Below are positions 9,894 through 18,417 of a DNA stretch of 41,961 bases, one piece after another (position 1 is the stretch's first letter; the number at the start of each line of letters is the position of its first letter). Source of the DNA: a virus; the IMG/VR virus record IMGVR_UViG_3300030061_003686, positions 2,027-43,987 of that record; one strand, written 5' to 3'. Both the position numbers and the translations under genes were made by a program. The notes under the pieces were generated by a model that was given only the letters and a program-made list of their open reading frames with translations, was not told the DNA's origin and did no database searches.

Positions 9894-11759
9894 TTAGCTT
9901 CCTGTATTTCCACTCGACGCTTTAAGTGTCGGTGTATTTTGTAGTCTTCCTCTATTTTGCCCCATTGCATTTTTACCATCGGCTATAGTTGTTCCTCGAG
10001 TTCTCTTTAGATCGTTAAAGTTTTTCTGCTGAGTTTTTGAATATAAATCATTTGGTATAGCAGTCTTAAAGAAGATGTTAAGAGAACATAATTTTTTAAG
10101 ATCTGGAAATTCTTCGTAATAGTTTTCATTTCTATCTTCCCATCCACCTCGAATTATTGCTAATTCTTGACTTTCTATTTTAATATCACCAAACTCATCT
10201 AATCCTAAAAGAGGATCTTCTCCTGGTTTTAAAACTATCTTTTTATTTTCTATTAATACCTGTTGGTCTGTTGCAGGATCTGTTCCATAAACAGGAACAA
10301 AGTAATAACCATCATTAATTGCCTTTTCGTTTTCTTCAGATATAAAGAATACATTTACCGAATCAATCCCTTCTACATTTTCTATTATTGAAATAATATC
10401 GGATCGTGGTATTCTATCTCTTCTGTTTACATTTAAAAAGTAATCATTTAATTGTTTGTTTATTTCATCATACATAGTACCTTTATCGGCATTTTCAAAA
10501 TATCTTATTACAATATTAAGAGCATACTTTTTAATAATAGGATCCTTTATCCTAACCTCGGCTGTTACAACTTGTCTACCACTTTCATTTAAAATATCTA
10601 AGACCTGTTCCTTTTCTGCAACGGTTAAACTAAATTCTTCTGTAGGTACAGTAAAGTAATCCTTATCACTTGTTAATTTCTTTTTAACATCAGGTATTAA
10701 GAATAAGTAAATAATATTATCATCGTCTAAATATTGATCATCTTTAGTATTGTATGCATCAATAAAAGAAAACTGATCATACTTGCTTAAGTAATAAACA
10801 TAATTGTTAGGGTTGGCCAATACAAAAGATCTGCTTGAATAAGGAGCTATCAATCTTGTAAAATCTGGATCCTCTGTGTTACTACCGAATGCAGGTGATC
10901 TTAAAATATTTACAGCAAGTACTTCGGTTAAATCAACTTCCTCACCTTGAGCGTCTGTACCAGGATCAATAAATTTAAAGGATAAACCTTTTCCACCAAT
11001 GTTTCCACCACTGCCTTGTGTCTTTAAGTATTTAACATCAATATTAGCACCTAATGGTGGTGGATAACCAAATGATGTATTTCCAAAGAATAAGTCTATA
11101 CCACCGCTTAGTCCAGTTTTTACCATAACCTTTCTTTCGTTATAGTTCATATCATATAAACTTTCGACATGTTCCCAGACTTGGCCATCAACCTTTACCT
11201 CCACCATAAATTGATCTGTCGCTTGTTTAGTAATAACTGAAAAACTTTGTAAAGGTCCACCATTACCTGTAAATTTTTGAGATTCCCATTCACCTTGTAT
11301 TATTTCGCAGTTAACCCATTCTCTACTAGATTTTTGAATTCTTACTGAAGAGTCGGTAAATTTAAGAAAATATGTTCGACCATTATTTACGATTTGTACT
11401 TTTGCTTCATCTGCTATATCAACAAAATCACCTTCTACTAAAGTAGCCGCATCGGCATTTAATCTTAAGCCAATCATTCCTTTTGCAGAAATTCCACGAG
11501 TAGGGTTATGCCCAGTTAATCTAGATAAGCCATATATCGATTCTAAATTTCTAGCTTGTGATATATTTAATTCGGTTATAGCACTCTCTATATAGAAGAA
11601 AATTAATTCTCCTAAGTTTGCCACCACTGTTAAGACTTGACCAAACGGTGATGCAGGCGTAAATACTGTTCTTGCCTGGTTATATGTTTTTTGCAAATAC
11701 AGAAATGAATCTTCAAACAGTTCTGTTGCCTTTATTCTCGTCTTACTAAAAAATGACAT
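9894..11759 (-). CDS. Baseplate wedge protein gp6-like (baseplate J family)
   Basis: The product, 621 aa (T4 gp6 is 660 aa), would form the inner ring of the contractile baseplate by linking wedges. The N-terminus has the helical segment typical of this family (PFGQVLTVVANLGELIFFYI, followed by ESAITELN and NLESIYGLSRLTGHNP, residues about 38-90). Next comes the beta-rich segment GMIGLRLNADAATLVEGDFV, as in baseplate J-like proteins. A later region (residues about 395-460: EVRIKDPIIKKYALNIVIRY, then SIIENVEGIDSVNVFF) matches the gp6/gpJ C-terminal domain pattern in which strands precede a helix and a G-I/V-D-S-V motif. It follows the gp25-like gene by 16 bp, exactly the T4 order 25-6. Confidence 0.8.
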   Translation of the reverse strand: MSFFSKTRIKATELFEDSFLYLQKTYNQARTVFTPASPFGQVLTVVANLGELIFFYIESAITELNISQARNLESIYGLSRLTGHNPTRGISAKGMIGLRLNADAATLVEGDFVDIADEAKVQIVNNGRTYFLKFTDSSVRIQKSSREWVNCEIIQGEWESQKFTGNGGPLQSFSVITKQATDQFMVEVKVDGQVWEHVESLYDMNYNERKVMVKTGLSGGIDLFFGNTSFGYPPPLGANIDVKYLKTQGSGGNIGGKGLSFKFIDPGTDAQGEEVDLTEVLAVNILRSPAFGSNTEDPDFTRLIAPYSSRSFVLANPNNYVYYLSKYDQFSFIDAYNTKDDQYLDDDNIIYLFLIPDVKKKLTSDKDYFTVPTEEFSLTVAEKEQVLDILNESGRQVVTAEVRIKDPIIKKYALNIVIRYFENADKGTMYDEINKQLNDYFLNVNRRDRIPRSDIISIIENVEGIDSVNVFFISEENEKAINDGYYFVPVYGTDPATDQQVLIENKKIVLKPGEDPLLGLDEFGDIKIESQELAIIRGGWEDRNENYYEEFPDLKKLCSLNIFFKTAIPNDLYSKTQQKNFNDLKRTRGTTIADGKNAMGQNRGRLQNTPTLKASSGNTGS

Positions 11760-11775
11760 TCATTTACTTTTATTT

Positions 11776-12147
11776 TTAATAGAGTACTCCAACTACTCTT
11801 TGGTCATTTACAAATATATCTATAAAGCAGCCGCTTCTTTCAGGTGTTTGAAAAAATTTAACCTGGACATCAACGACAAAGCCGTCCTGGCCAGTTAAAC
11901 AATATTCAACAACCTGCTGCCCGCATACATTTCTAATTGTATCTTCATTGCTTGTTAAAGAAAATATCATATCATCCAAATTACATCCAAAATCAGGTGC
12001 TCCTAAAACAGAAGTTCTTCGGGTAAATAATGTATTTTCAATCTTTATGATAAGATCATCTAACGCTTCGTCAACCTCTAACCTAGTATCTTGATATTTA
12101 GGTGCCTCGGTGTCTCTGCTATAAAAATCTCTTAAGTTATCTGCCAT
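11776..12147 (-). CDS. Baseplate wedge subunit gp25-like
   Basis: This 123-aa protein (T4 gp25 is 132 aa) is the small conserved wedge protein that joins sheath and baseplate and is shared by contractile phages and type VI secretion. Diagnostic features are a helical N-terminal half (DEALDDLIIKIENTLFTRRT), the motif SVLGAPDFGCNLDDMIFSLT and a short beta-rich C-terminus with FVVDVQVKFFQTPERSG. It lies directly upstream of gp6-like, as in T4. A promoter-like AATATATAAT box lies 11 nt before its ATG, so gp25, gp6 and the following genes may form their own late unit. Confidence 0.87.
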   Translation of the reverse strand: MADNLRDFYSRDTEAPKYQDTRLEVDEALDDLIIKIENTLFTRRTSVLGAPDFGCNLDDMIFSLTSNEDTIRNVCGQQVVEYCLTGQDGFVVDVQVKFFQTPERSGCFIDIFVNDQRVVGVLY

Positions 12148-12158
12148 GATGATATTTT

Positions 12159-12168
12159 ATTATATATT
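12159..12168 (-). promoter_or_regulatory. Late-promoter-like box before the gp25-like gene
   Basis: The minus strand reads AATATATAAT, ending 11 nt before the gp25-like ATG, in an otherwise A/T-rich gap of 32 bp. The same box precedes several other gene blocks here at similar spacing. It resembles the T4 late consensus TATAAATA in composition and position. Its function is inferred from recurrence only. Confidence 0.5.
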
Positions 12169-12179
12169 CCTTTAGCAAT

Positions 12180-13022
12180 CTAAGCAGTAAAGAAATAGTC
12201 TACACCTTCATCTCCTTTAATTTCTTCTATTAAAGAATCCAATTCATTTTGACCTTCATTCATAACAAGATCATAATTAATTGTAATATTACCAGGTAGG
12301 TTAAAGTTAAAGGTACCTAAGATTCTAGAAAGTTGAATTTTTGCTTTTGCTATACAATACCTAACAAACGCATCATCCTCAAATAATGCACAGTCAGGAA
12401 TAGTAGAATAAATTTGAAATACACAAGCTTGTTTTGGTAATCGGCCAGTAAATCTAAAGTCATGTGTTAATCTATTATATGTATATCCTAATGGTGCCTG
12501 TAAGTACTGTCTTGAATTATCAAGAAATTTCATATTAACAATGTAGTATAAAAGGTTATCACTGCCAATACCGGCGCCATATACATCAGAGTAAATAAAT
12601 TTATCAATAGAGAAATCCGGATCTCCTCCAAATTCCATACCTCCTAACCCACCATCTTCTCCAGACCAACCGCCTATTTCATATACGGCATTGACAGAGT
12701 ATACTCTATTAGGCATTTTAACAATACCTCTTGTACTCTTAAGATCAGTTTCAGACAATTTATTTTCTAGCGGTTGATCTTCTACACCTCTACTAAATGA
12801 AGGCATACCAAATGCACTACCAGGTAAAGCGATATACATCTCTTCTACACTATCTTCGTAGATTTTGTAAAAATATTTTTTAGCACGGTTAATAATTCTT
12901 ACCAATTCTTTTTTAGGAACGGTAAAAGGAATCTGACATGCAATAGTAAGTTCATCGTTAATCTCTTGTAACAATGCATCTAAACATTTACCATCAGCAG
13001 GATCACAGTTTGTTAAAGCCAT
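12180..13022 (-). CDS. Conserved tail/neck structural protein (280 aa)
   Basis: The protein starts MALTNCDPADGKCLDALLQE. It has an N-terminal helical part with a PKKELVRIINRAKKYFYKIY helix, a Gly-rich loop (GGWSGEDGGLGGMEFGG) at about residues 117-133, and a C-terminal segment FVRYCIAKAKIQLSRILGTF followed by NFNLPGNITINYD and an acidic helix. I associate the C-terminal pattern (R-Y-x-x-A-K-A-K-x-x-L-x-R-x-L-G-x-F-N-F-x-L-P-G) with structural proteins of large myoviruses, but I cannot name its place in the virion. It lies 3 bp downstream of the amidoligase gene and 32 bp upstream of gp25-like. Neck or baseplate adaptor are both possible. Confidence 0.65.
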   Translation of the reverse strand: MALTNCDPADGKCLDALLQEINDELTIACQIPFTVPKKELVRIINRAKKYFYKIYEDSVEEMYIALPGSAFGMPSFSRGVEDQPLENKLSETDLKSTRGIVKMPNRVYSVNAVYEIGGWSGEDGGLGGMEFGGDPDFSIDKFIYSDVYGAGIGSDNLLYYIVNMKFLDNSRQYLQAPLGYTYNRLTHDFRFTGRLPKQACVFQIYSTIPDCALFEDDAFVRYCIAKAKIQLSRILGTFNFNLPGNITINYDLVMNEGQNELDSLIEEIKGDEGVDYFFTA

Positions 13023-13025
13023 CTT

Positions 13026-14324
13026 TTATTTTATTTTTTCGTATTCAATTATTTCGACATCTTTAGAAAATCTTGCATGATTTGTATACTTTCCTTTTCT
13101 AAATACTCCACCATCCATCTCTCCACTGAAAACTCCTCTCCATCCATAAACGTAACAATTTTCAGCCATTACATTTCTGTTAACATAACAGTTATCAATT
13201 TTTGATGCGACAATATTAGTAGCACCGAATACGTTACAATCTATTAATGAAGAATTATTTATAGTAGATGAAAAGATATCACATTGTGTAACGTTGCCAT
13301 TAAGAGTACAATCAACAGCATCTATATCAGTCATTTCAAATATTCTTGGTAAATCTGCATTCTTTAATTGAATTCTTCCTATATCAGAATCATAGTTAAC
13401 CCAACCTTCTTCTAACCCAGCCTTTGTAATTAAATCAAATATCTTATCTCTCATTTTAACAAAATACATTTCCACAACATTTTCGCTAGAATTTAAATCA
13501 GCCATTAATTTAATATTAGGAAAGTATTCCTTGAATGAAGAATACGATTTCATTCCTCTGATAACAGATTTATGTTTTTCTAATATAACATCAAGTTGTT
13601 CAATATCTTCTTTAGAATATTTAGGGTTAACTAAAGTTTCGTATAATGATATAATAAAATGTTCTGTTAAGTTAAGTATTTTATTGTACTTTTTTTCGTA
13701 ATCTTTACCACCAATATATCTAAATTCGATATATCCCTTTGGAACTTTGCCAAAGTTAACACCATAATACTTTTCAGAAACAAACATATAGTTTTTTGAC
13801 AGAGTCTTTTCTGGTGAGGTTTGGTGGAAACCACTAAGTGGAGTAATAAATTTTATAGATTTTGCGTATACTGAATCTTTTCTTTCTGGGAATAATTCAA
13901 AAACTTTGTTTTCGTTAAAGCTTAAAACGAACTTACCGACATCAAGTTTACTTACATTTGTCTCAGGTCCTAATTTCTTGCCATCGAAAGCAAGATTAAC
14001 ATGAATAGAACATTTATCATTAGTGCTTCCATTTTCCTTTATCCATTTTAAAGTTTTAGCTAAAATTATTTTAGCCTCAACAAATGGAAGTGGTCCAGTA
14101 ACAAGTTCTATCATGCCACTTCCACCAGAACTATCAGGTTCAAGTTTAAAAGTTTTATCGGTTGGGGCATAGTCGCTGTGAGCCAGCTCTTCTATTCTAA
14201 TTTTTTTATCTAAGGTCTGACATAACGAAGTTTTAACCTCATTAATATCGCTTTTAGCAAAAAATTCAAATTCGAATCCTATCTTGGAAAAGTGGATCGC
14301 ATTAAGTTGTTCATTAGTATACAT
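13026..14324 (-). CDS. Glutamine-synthetase-fold amidoligase fused to a C-terminal beta-helix-like domain
   Basis: Enzymes of this family form amide bonds between a carboxylate and an amine using ATP. The family pattern is clear: IGFEFEF at residues 15-21 (metal-binding glutamates E18, E20), KLEPDSSG at 60-67, ELVTGPL at 73-79, SIHVNL at 106-111 (H108) and GVNFGKVPKGYIEFR at 188-202. Residues of about 205-320 are helical. From about residue 325 to 405 the sequence changes to short Cys/Asn/Ile-rich repeats (DCTLNGNVTQ, CDIFSSTINN, DCNVFGATNI, NCYVNRNVMA) that look like turns of a beta-helix or pentapeptide-like fold. The gene sits among baseplate genes, just downstream of the S1-like gene. Its start is preceded by a 12-bp hairpin with a promoter-like box in the loop. 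Substrate unknown: a host protein, a cell-wall peptide or a virion protein are all possible. Confidence 0.8.
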   Translation of the reverse strand: MYTNEQLNAIHFSKIGFEFEFFAKSDINEVKTSLCQTLDKKIRIEELAHSDYAPTDKTFKLEPDSSGGSGMIELVTGPLPFVEAKIILAKTLKWIKENGSTNDKCSIHVNLAFDGKKLGPETNVSKLDVGKFVLSFNENKVFELFPERKDSVYAKSIKFITPLSGFHQTSPEKTLSKNYMFVSEKYYGVNFGKVPKGYIEFRYIGGKDYEKKYNKILNLTEHFIISLYETLVNPKYSKEDIEQLDVILEKHKSVIRGMKSYSSFKEYFPNIKLMADLNSSENVVEMYFVKMRDKIFDLITKAGLEEGWVNYDSDIGRIQLKNADLPRIFEMTDIDAVDCTLNGNVTQCDIFSSTINNSSLIDCNVFGATNIVASKIDNCYVNRNVMAENCYVYGWRGVFSGEMDGGVFRKGKYTNHARFSKDVEIIEYEKIK

Positions 14325-14360
14325 ATTCTACCTGAATTTTTTTATATATTCAGGCAGAAT
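14325..14360 (-). promoter_or_regulatory. Hairpin covering the amidoligase translation start region
   Basis: On the minus strand ATTCTGCCTGAA (14360-14349) pairs with TTCAGGTAGAAT (14336-14325): 12 bp, 11 Watson-Crick and one G-U pair, with a 12-nt loop. The right arm ends at the base directly before the ATG. It would form in transcripts reading through from the S1-like gene. There is no T-tract after it, so attenuation of translation is likelier than termination. Confidence 0.65.
14341..14350 (-). promoter_or_regulatory. Late-promoter-like box inside the hairpin loop
   Basis: The minus strand reads AATATATAAA, ending 16 nt before the amidoligase ATG. It occupies most of the loop of the hairpin at 14325-14360, overlapping the left arm by 2 nt. 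A transcript started from this box would lack the left arm of the hairpin. Confidence 0.55.
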
Positions 14361-14376
14361 TGTATATTAAATATTA

Positions 14377-15522
14377 TTAGACTAAAGAAAGAGATACCTT
14401 TCTTTCTTGTGGTTGTACACCTTTAATTTTAACAGTAACGATATCACCTTTGGTTAATTCAACTTCTTTGAGTTGTGATTTGTGAATTAGTCCACTTATA
14501 CCTTTTTCTAATTGAATAAATGCACCATAGTTAGTTATCTTTGTAACTTTACCTTCAGCTTCTGACATAGGAGTATACTTTTTTGCAGCTTCTTCCCATG
14601 GATCAATTGGTGCACCGGCTTGAGTTAAAATTATTTTCTTATTTGAAATAATTTCTTTAACCCAGAATGTAATTTCATCCCCGGCTTTAATATCTCGATC
14701 ATTAAAACCTGTAATTGAATGAGTTAATTCAGCTTTAGGTATTAAGCCTGTAAGACATTCATTAAATTGAGCAAATATTCCAAAGGCGGTGGTACCTGTA
14801 ACGAAACCTGTAATTTGCTCTTTTGAATTTTCTCTTAATTCTTCAATTCTTGTAGGAACCATTGTTTGTAAATATGCTCTATGCGATACTACGATGGTAT
14901 CCTTTTCTCTTGAATATGTAATTGGCATTACCACAATATCTTTACCAATTAAGGATTCAAAGTTATGTAACTTATTCATCCCTGCTAAAGAACCTGGCAT
15001 AAATGTTTTTATTCCAGCAACATCAACCCAATAACCTCCATGAATTAATTCCTTTATTCTTGCGGTAAACCCTACCGACTTATCTCCAATAGCATCAAAG
15101 ATTTCTTTTCTCTTAACAGCTTCTATTGCTTCTGATATACTTCCAACAATTTCACCATTACCTTTTGGCTTAATTTTAATATCAACATGCATGCCAACTT
15201 CTAATTGGTCAACAATAGTAGCATCTTCTTTTTTAAGGTTAATGTAAGATGTAAATTTATTACCAACATCCACTAATGCTTCAGTAGGAACACCTTCATC
15301 GTTTCTTTTAATACTGACTACTTCCCCTTTTGTAATTTGTTCTTGGTCTTCGGCAATATTAATATCTGATTTAGATGGCATTTCCCCAATAGTCTTTTCT
15401 AAATAATCTAAGACATAAGGTTCAGTTGAAAGTACCTTCATACCTTTTGGTAATTTAACGGTTACTTCTTCGATGTCAAATGGATCATCGCTTTTTTGAA
15501 TTTTGATAATTTGTTCTTCCAT
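14377..15522 (-). CDS. Multi-domain ribosomal protein S1-like RNA-binding protein
   Basis: The 381-aa protein has four S1-type OB-folds, at about residues 63-131, 147-216, 234-303 and 320-381. Domain 2 has the bacterial-S1-like FMPGSLAGMNKL segment. Domain 3 has FVTGTTAFGIFAQFNECLTG, and domain 4 the classic VTKITNYGAFIQLEKGISGL, then IHKSQL and RKVSLSLV. The 60-residue N-terminal part is not an S1 fold. Bacterial S1 (about 6 domains) brings mRNA to the 30S ribosome, and a shortened phage version could redirect initiation or protect phage RNA. This matters because phage genes here lack Shine-Dalgarno sites. It lies 52 bp before the amidoligase and has its own promoter-like box. The S1 fold is certain; the ribosome role is inferred. 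Confidence 0.85.
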   Translation of the reverse strand: MEEQIIKIQKSDDPFDIEEVTVKLPKGMKVLSTEPYVLDYLEKTIGEMPSKSDINIAEDQEQITKGEVVSIKRNDEGVPTEALVDVGNKFTSYINLKKEDATIVDQLEVGMHVDIKIKPKGNGEIVGSISEAIEAVKRKEIFDAIGDKSVGFTARIKELIHGGYWVDVAGIKTFMPGSLAGMNKLHNFESLIGKDIVVMPITYSREKDTIVVSHRAYLQTMVPTRIEELRENSKEQITGFVTGTTAFGIFAQFNECLTGLIPKAELTHSITGFNDRDIKAGDEITFWVKEIISNKKIILTQAGAPIDPWEEAAKKYTPMSEAEGKVTKITNYGAFIQLEKGISGLIHKSQLKEVELTKGDIVTVKIKGVQPQERKVSLSLV

Positions 15523-15550
15523 ATTCTTTTTTTAGTGGTTAATAATCTAT

Positions 15551-15560
15551 ATTATATATT
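15551..15560 (-). promoter_or_regulatory. Late-promoter-like box before the S1-like gene
   Basis: The minus strand reads AATATATAAT, ending 28 nt before the S1-like ATG, in a 101-bp gap (15523-15623) that is otherwise plain A/T-rich sequence. Its spacing is longer than at the other boxes. The gap separates the S1-amidoligase pair from the spike genes upstream. Confidence 0.45.
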
Positions 15561-15623
15561 ATGATCATTAACTTCTTTATTTATTTTACTAGGTTATCTG
15601 GTAATTGTTTTAAGAATGTAGAA

Positions 15624-16175
15624 TTATTTTAAGGCAACCCAAGGAAAAACATATGGGATTGGTGAAGGTGCAGCTGGCGCAGTACCAGTCCATAAACCGG
15701 CTACTGTTTTAAGATGACTCTTAAATGCAGAGTCTAAAGCATCAGCAACTAAATAAGGATCTTCCTTTTGAAAAGCTCTACCAATTTGAAAATTAAGAGG
15801 AGTAGGTAATCCTGGAAAGGTTGTTACATTAGCTGCTCCTACTAAACCACCGGGCGGTGGAGGCATAGGTGTAAATGGTACAGCCGTCCAATATGCAACT
15901 ATTGAAGTGGCGGCAGGTAACCAGACCAAGGGAGAAGGTTTACCTATTTTCATTATTCTTGCAAGTTTAAATGATGCAATAAAACCAGCCGCAATAATTT
16001 GATTAGGTTTAAGAATAGCAGGTTTAGAAGCTGAATACATTATTGGGTTAACCGACCTAGCGGCACGACCATAAGTTAATGCAATCTCTTCAGCAGTGGC
16101 TTGATCTGACGATGCATTGTTTGCTGCAAGCCAAGCACCTAATGCATTTTTAAATAAACTTGAACCCCAACTCAT
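15624..16175 (-). CDS. 183-aa Ala/Pro-rich protein next to the spike gene
   Basis: The protein starts MSWGSSLFKNALGAWLAANN and is rich in Ala and Pro. It has a moderately hydrophobic middle (PLVWLPAATSIVAYWTAVPF) followed by TPMPPPPGG. No catalytic motif was seen. The hydrophobic stretch is broken by prolines and is not a clear membrane helix. Its ATG overlaps the stop of the gp5-like spike gene by one base (TAATG), which points to coupled translation and a linked role, for example a spike tip or a spike assembly partner. I do not recognise the family. Confidence 0.65.
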   Translation of the reverse strand: MSWGSSLFKNALGAWLAANNASSDQATAEEIALTYGRAARSVNPIMYSASKPAILKPNQIIAAGFIASFKLARIMKIGKPSPLVWLPAATSIVAYWTAVPFTPMPPPPGGLVGAANVTTFPGLPTPLNFQIGRAFQKEDPYLVADALDSAFKSHLKTVAGLWTGTAPAAPSPIPYVFPWVALK

Positions 16176-17047
16176 TAGTCAGTTTTATTTTTAGTACTTA
16201 AGGCAGAACCCATAGAAATTGTAGGTGGCCCAGAAGGACCAACACCAGTAGGATGTATATGAGCATCAAAGATTCCTTTAAATGTATCTCCTTTAATTAC
16301 AGCTTCAGCTGCAAGTTCTCCTAACTTTATACTTGGTGAATTAATATGAGTTTCAGCACTAGCCGAAATTTTTGCATTTACACAGTTAACTTCAACATCA
16401 GCACTTGCATTAACAGTAACAGTACCTGAATGAGTAAGAGTAACATTTCCATCATTTGACATTACAATAGAATCTCCATTGGCATTAGTTACTTCAAATG
16501 AATTATCGTTCTTTACATTAATAACAGTTGAACCATCAGCCGTTGCATAGTCAATAACAAAACCTTTTTCTTCAGTAAAGAATACTTTAATACCTTCACC
16601 TTCTTGTTCATTAGTAGCTTCAGATGTACTATCGCTTAAACCAAATGCAGTATCATAAATTAATACATGAGCATTTTGATATGAAGGTTCAACTTCAGCT
16701 TTTAATTCATCTGATGGATAAATGTTATAGTGGTATGTAGGCGCATAAATATCACCATTGTCAAATGTAATTTGAATTTCACTACCTATCTTAGGAATAT
16801 CCAATTTACCACCACCTGAATTACTACCACCACCTGAACTATTTGCAGGTCTTGACCAAGGCAAATTTTCAGTAGGTATAATATATGCACTTTCTGGATC
16901 TGTAGGGTCGACTCTACCATCAAACTTACCGTATACTCTTACTTTTACACGACCTTCAAATTTAGGATCATTAGTATCTTCAACAAGACCAACCCATTGA
17001 GTGCCTGTTAAATTATCCTGTGCAAACTCTGCGCTTCCTATTTTCAT
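16175..17047 (-). CDS. Baseplate central spike, gp5/gpV-like, without lysozyme domain
   Basis: The product would form the trimeric membrane-piercing spike beneath the tail tube. Residues of about 15-100 form the gp5/gpV OB-fold (GTQWVGLVEDTNDPKFEGRV, then KVRVYGKFDG and SEIQITFDNGDIYAPTYHYN). From about residue 170 a beta-helical needle follows (NSFEVTNANGDSIVMSNDGN, TVNASADVEVNCVNAKISAS). The end carries the spike-type signature IFDAHIHPTGVGPSGPP, whose histidines may bind metal. T4 gp5 has a lysozyme between OB-fold and needle; at 290 aa this one has none, so it is closer to P2 gpV. It overlaps both neighbours by one base (TAATG), marking a coupled hub-spike unit. Confidence 0.87.
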   Translation of the reverse strand: MKIGSAEFAQDNLTGTQWVGLVEDTNDPKFEGRVKVRVYGKFDGRVDPTDPESAYIIPTENLPWSRPANSSGGGSNSGGGKLDIPKIGSEIQITFDNGDIYAPTYHYNIYPSDELKAEVEPSYQNAHVLIYDTAFGLSDSTSEATNEQEGEGIKVFFTEEKGFVIDYATADGSTVINVKNDNSFEVTNANGDSIVMSNDGNVTLTHSGTVTVNASADVEVNCVNAKISASAETHINSPSIKLGELAAEAVIKGDTFKGIFDAHIHPTGVGPSGPPTISMGSALSTKNKTD

Positions 17048-18417
17048 TATTCAAATATATTATCGTTTCCATCTATACTCGCAGGTCCTGGTGGAGCTTG
17101 TTCAAATACATCTCCTAAATCACTCGTATCACTTTGGTTACTTTTAGGAAACAAATTACCACCTAACGATTCAACCTGGTCACTTACACTTCCACCAAAT
17201 TCATTTGCAGCTGCTACCGCTCCACCTACAGCAATGTTTGCAATTGCCTGTGGATTGGATAGTACACTTCTTAATTGATTTCTTAGACCATATACATTGC
17301 CTAATGCAATTCTTTGTGCGATTGTATTTGCGGCTTGCAAAAGCCTATCATCAATATTTCCAAATTGATTTCCTAAACTGTCAATTTGACCTTTAATACT
17401 ACCTATTCCTGTTTTAACTTGGTCAACCTTATCATCTACAAAGTTTCCAACCTTTTCCTTAAATGAAAGTTCGCTTCCACTAGTTTTATTACCAAATACA
17501 TTTGTACCGCCACCTGCTATTTGACTATCAGTTTGTGTTTTCTTAGTTCCGTCAATTGTATAATTAAGTCCAGAGAAATTATTTACCTCTGACATATTTG
17601 CATAATTAAACCCAAATGAAGTACCTACAAATGTATTTGCTCCATTATTTAATATTTGACCAGCAGCAAACATTTCGGATCCACTGTTGGCATGAAATTC
17701 ACATTCTGATAAATGAAATGAAACGACCGAAGTATTTTCATTTACAAAATCTAATTCATTTATTTCTGATTCTGATTGACCAGAATTTTCTGCTGCATTA
17801 TTTTGATTATTAAATCTAGCATCACTCGTTAAAGAACCGCTACCATCACCATTCACATATGTTACTGGAGTAGTACTTAACTTTCTTATTACCTTTCTAA
17901 AATTTCTAACCTCTAATATTTGAACCATTACATTAAAGTGTCTAAGGTTTTCAGGTAAAACTATTCTCCTATACTTATTATCATAACATGCTTCTCTATA
18001 TAAAGATAAGAGTGCAGTCATTTTTAAATCAATAGCCTCTAAACATTTAACTTTAATACCCGCATCTCTAGCACTACCTTTAAACGGATCTCCTCCGCCA
18101 ATATTATTAGACCATACTTCATCCAATCCTTCAATTTCTTGATAATAGTACGATCTTGTATCAGCAATTTGTAGCCACCCATCTATAAATGCTTCAAGAT
18201 ATTGCGCTCTAGTTTTATCTATCTGTTTAAGATATGATAATGCAGATTCACCATGACTAGTAGTTTCTTTACTAAACAGAGGGCTCATTCTATCAAAGAT
18301 AATATTAAACCCTAAGTATGTAGGATCATCAAAGCTCGTAACGCCATTAGACGATTGTATAATTTCACTATCAGTTACAAATCTTTTTCTTAATGTATAT
18401 TCAGATGATCTGGACAT
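17047..18417 (-). CDS. 456-aa tail/baseplate structural protein
   Basis: The protein starts MSRSSEYTLRKRFVTDSEII. The N-terminal 170 residues are folded-looking, with YRRIVLPENLRHFNVMVQIL, then EVRNFRKVIRKL, a pattern I associate with tube or hub proteins of contractile tails. Residues of about 190-330 are low-complexity Asn/Ser/Gly-rich. The C-terminal part is helical with a Gly/Ala stretch (IANIAVGGAVAAANEFGGSV) and an acidic end. It lies one base before the spike gene (TAATG) and 41 bp after the methyltransferase gene. A tube initiator (T4 gp48/gp54 role) is possible but unproven. The leader contains AATAAATAAT rather than the usual box. Confidence 0.65.
   Translation of the reverse strand: MSRSSEYTLRKRFVTDSEIIQSSNGVTSFDDPTYLGFNIIFDRMSPLFSKETTSHGESALSYLKQIDKTRAQYLEAFIDGWLQIADTRSYYYQEIEGLDEVWSNNIGGGDPFKGSARDAGIKVKCLEAIDLKMTALLSLYREACYDNKYRRIVLPENLRHFNVMVQILEVRNFRKVIRKLSTTPVTYVNGDGSGSLTSDARFNNQNNAAENSGQSESEINELDFVNENTSVVSFHLSECEFHANSGSEMFAAGQILNNGANTFVGTSFGFNYANMSEVNNFSGLNYTIDGTKKTQTDSQIAGGGTNVFGNKTSGSELSFKEKVGNFVDDKVDQVKTGIGSIKGQIDSLGNQFGNIDDRLLQAANTIAQRIALGNVYGLRNQLRSVLSNPQAIANIAVGGAVAAANEFGGSVSDQVESLGGNLFPKSNQSDTSDLGDVFEQAPPGPASIDGNDNIFE

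Noticed and set aside
9892-9900. AGGAAG as a Shine-Dalgarno site for the 90-aa gene
   Set aside because: It is part of the Gly-Ser codons at the gp6 end, and similar sites are missing elsewhere, so it cannot be told from chance.
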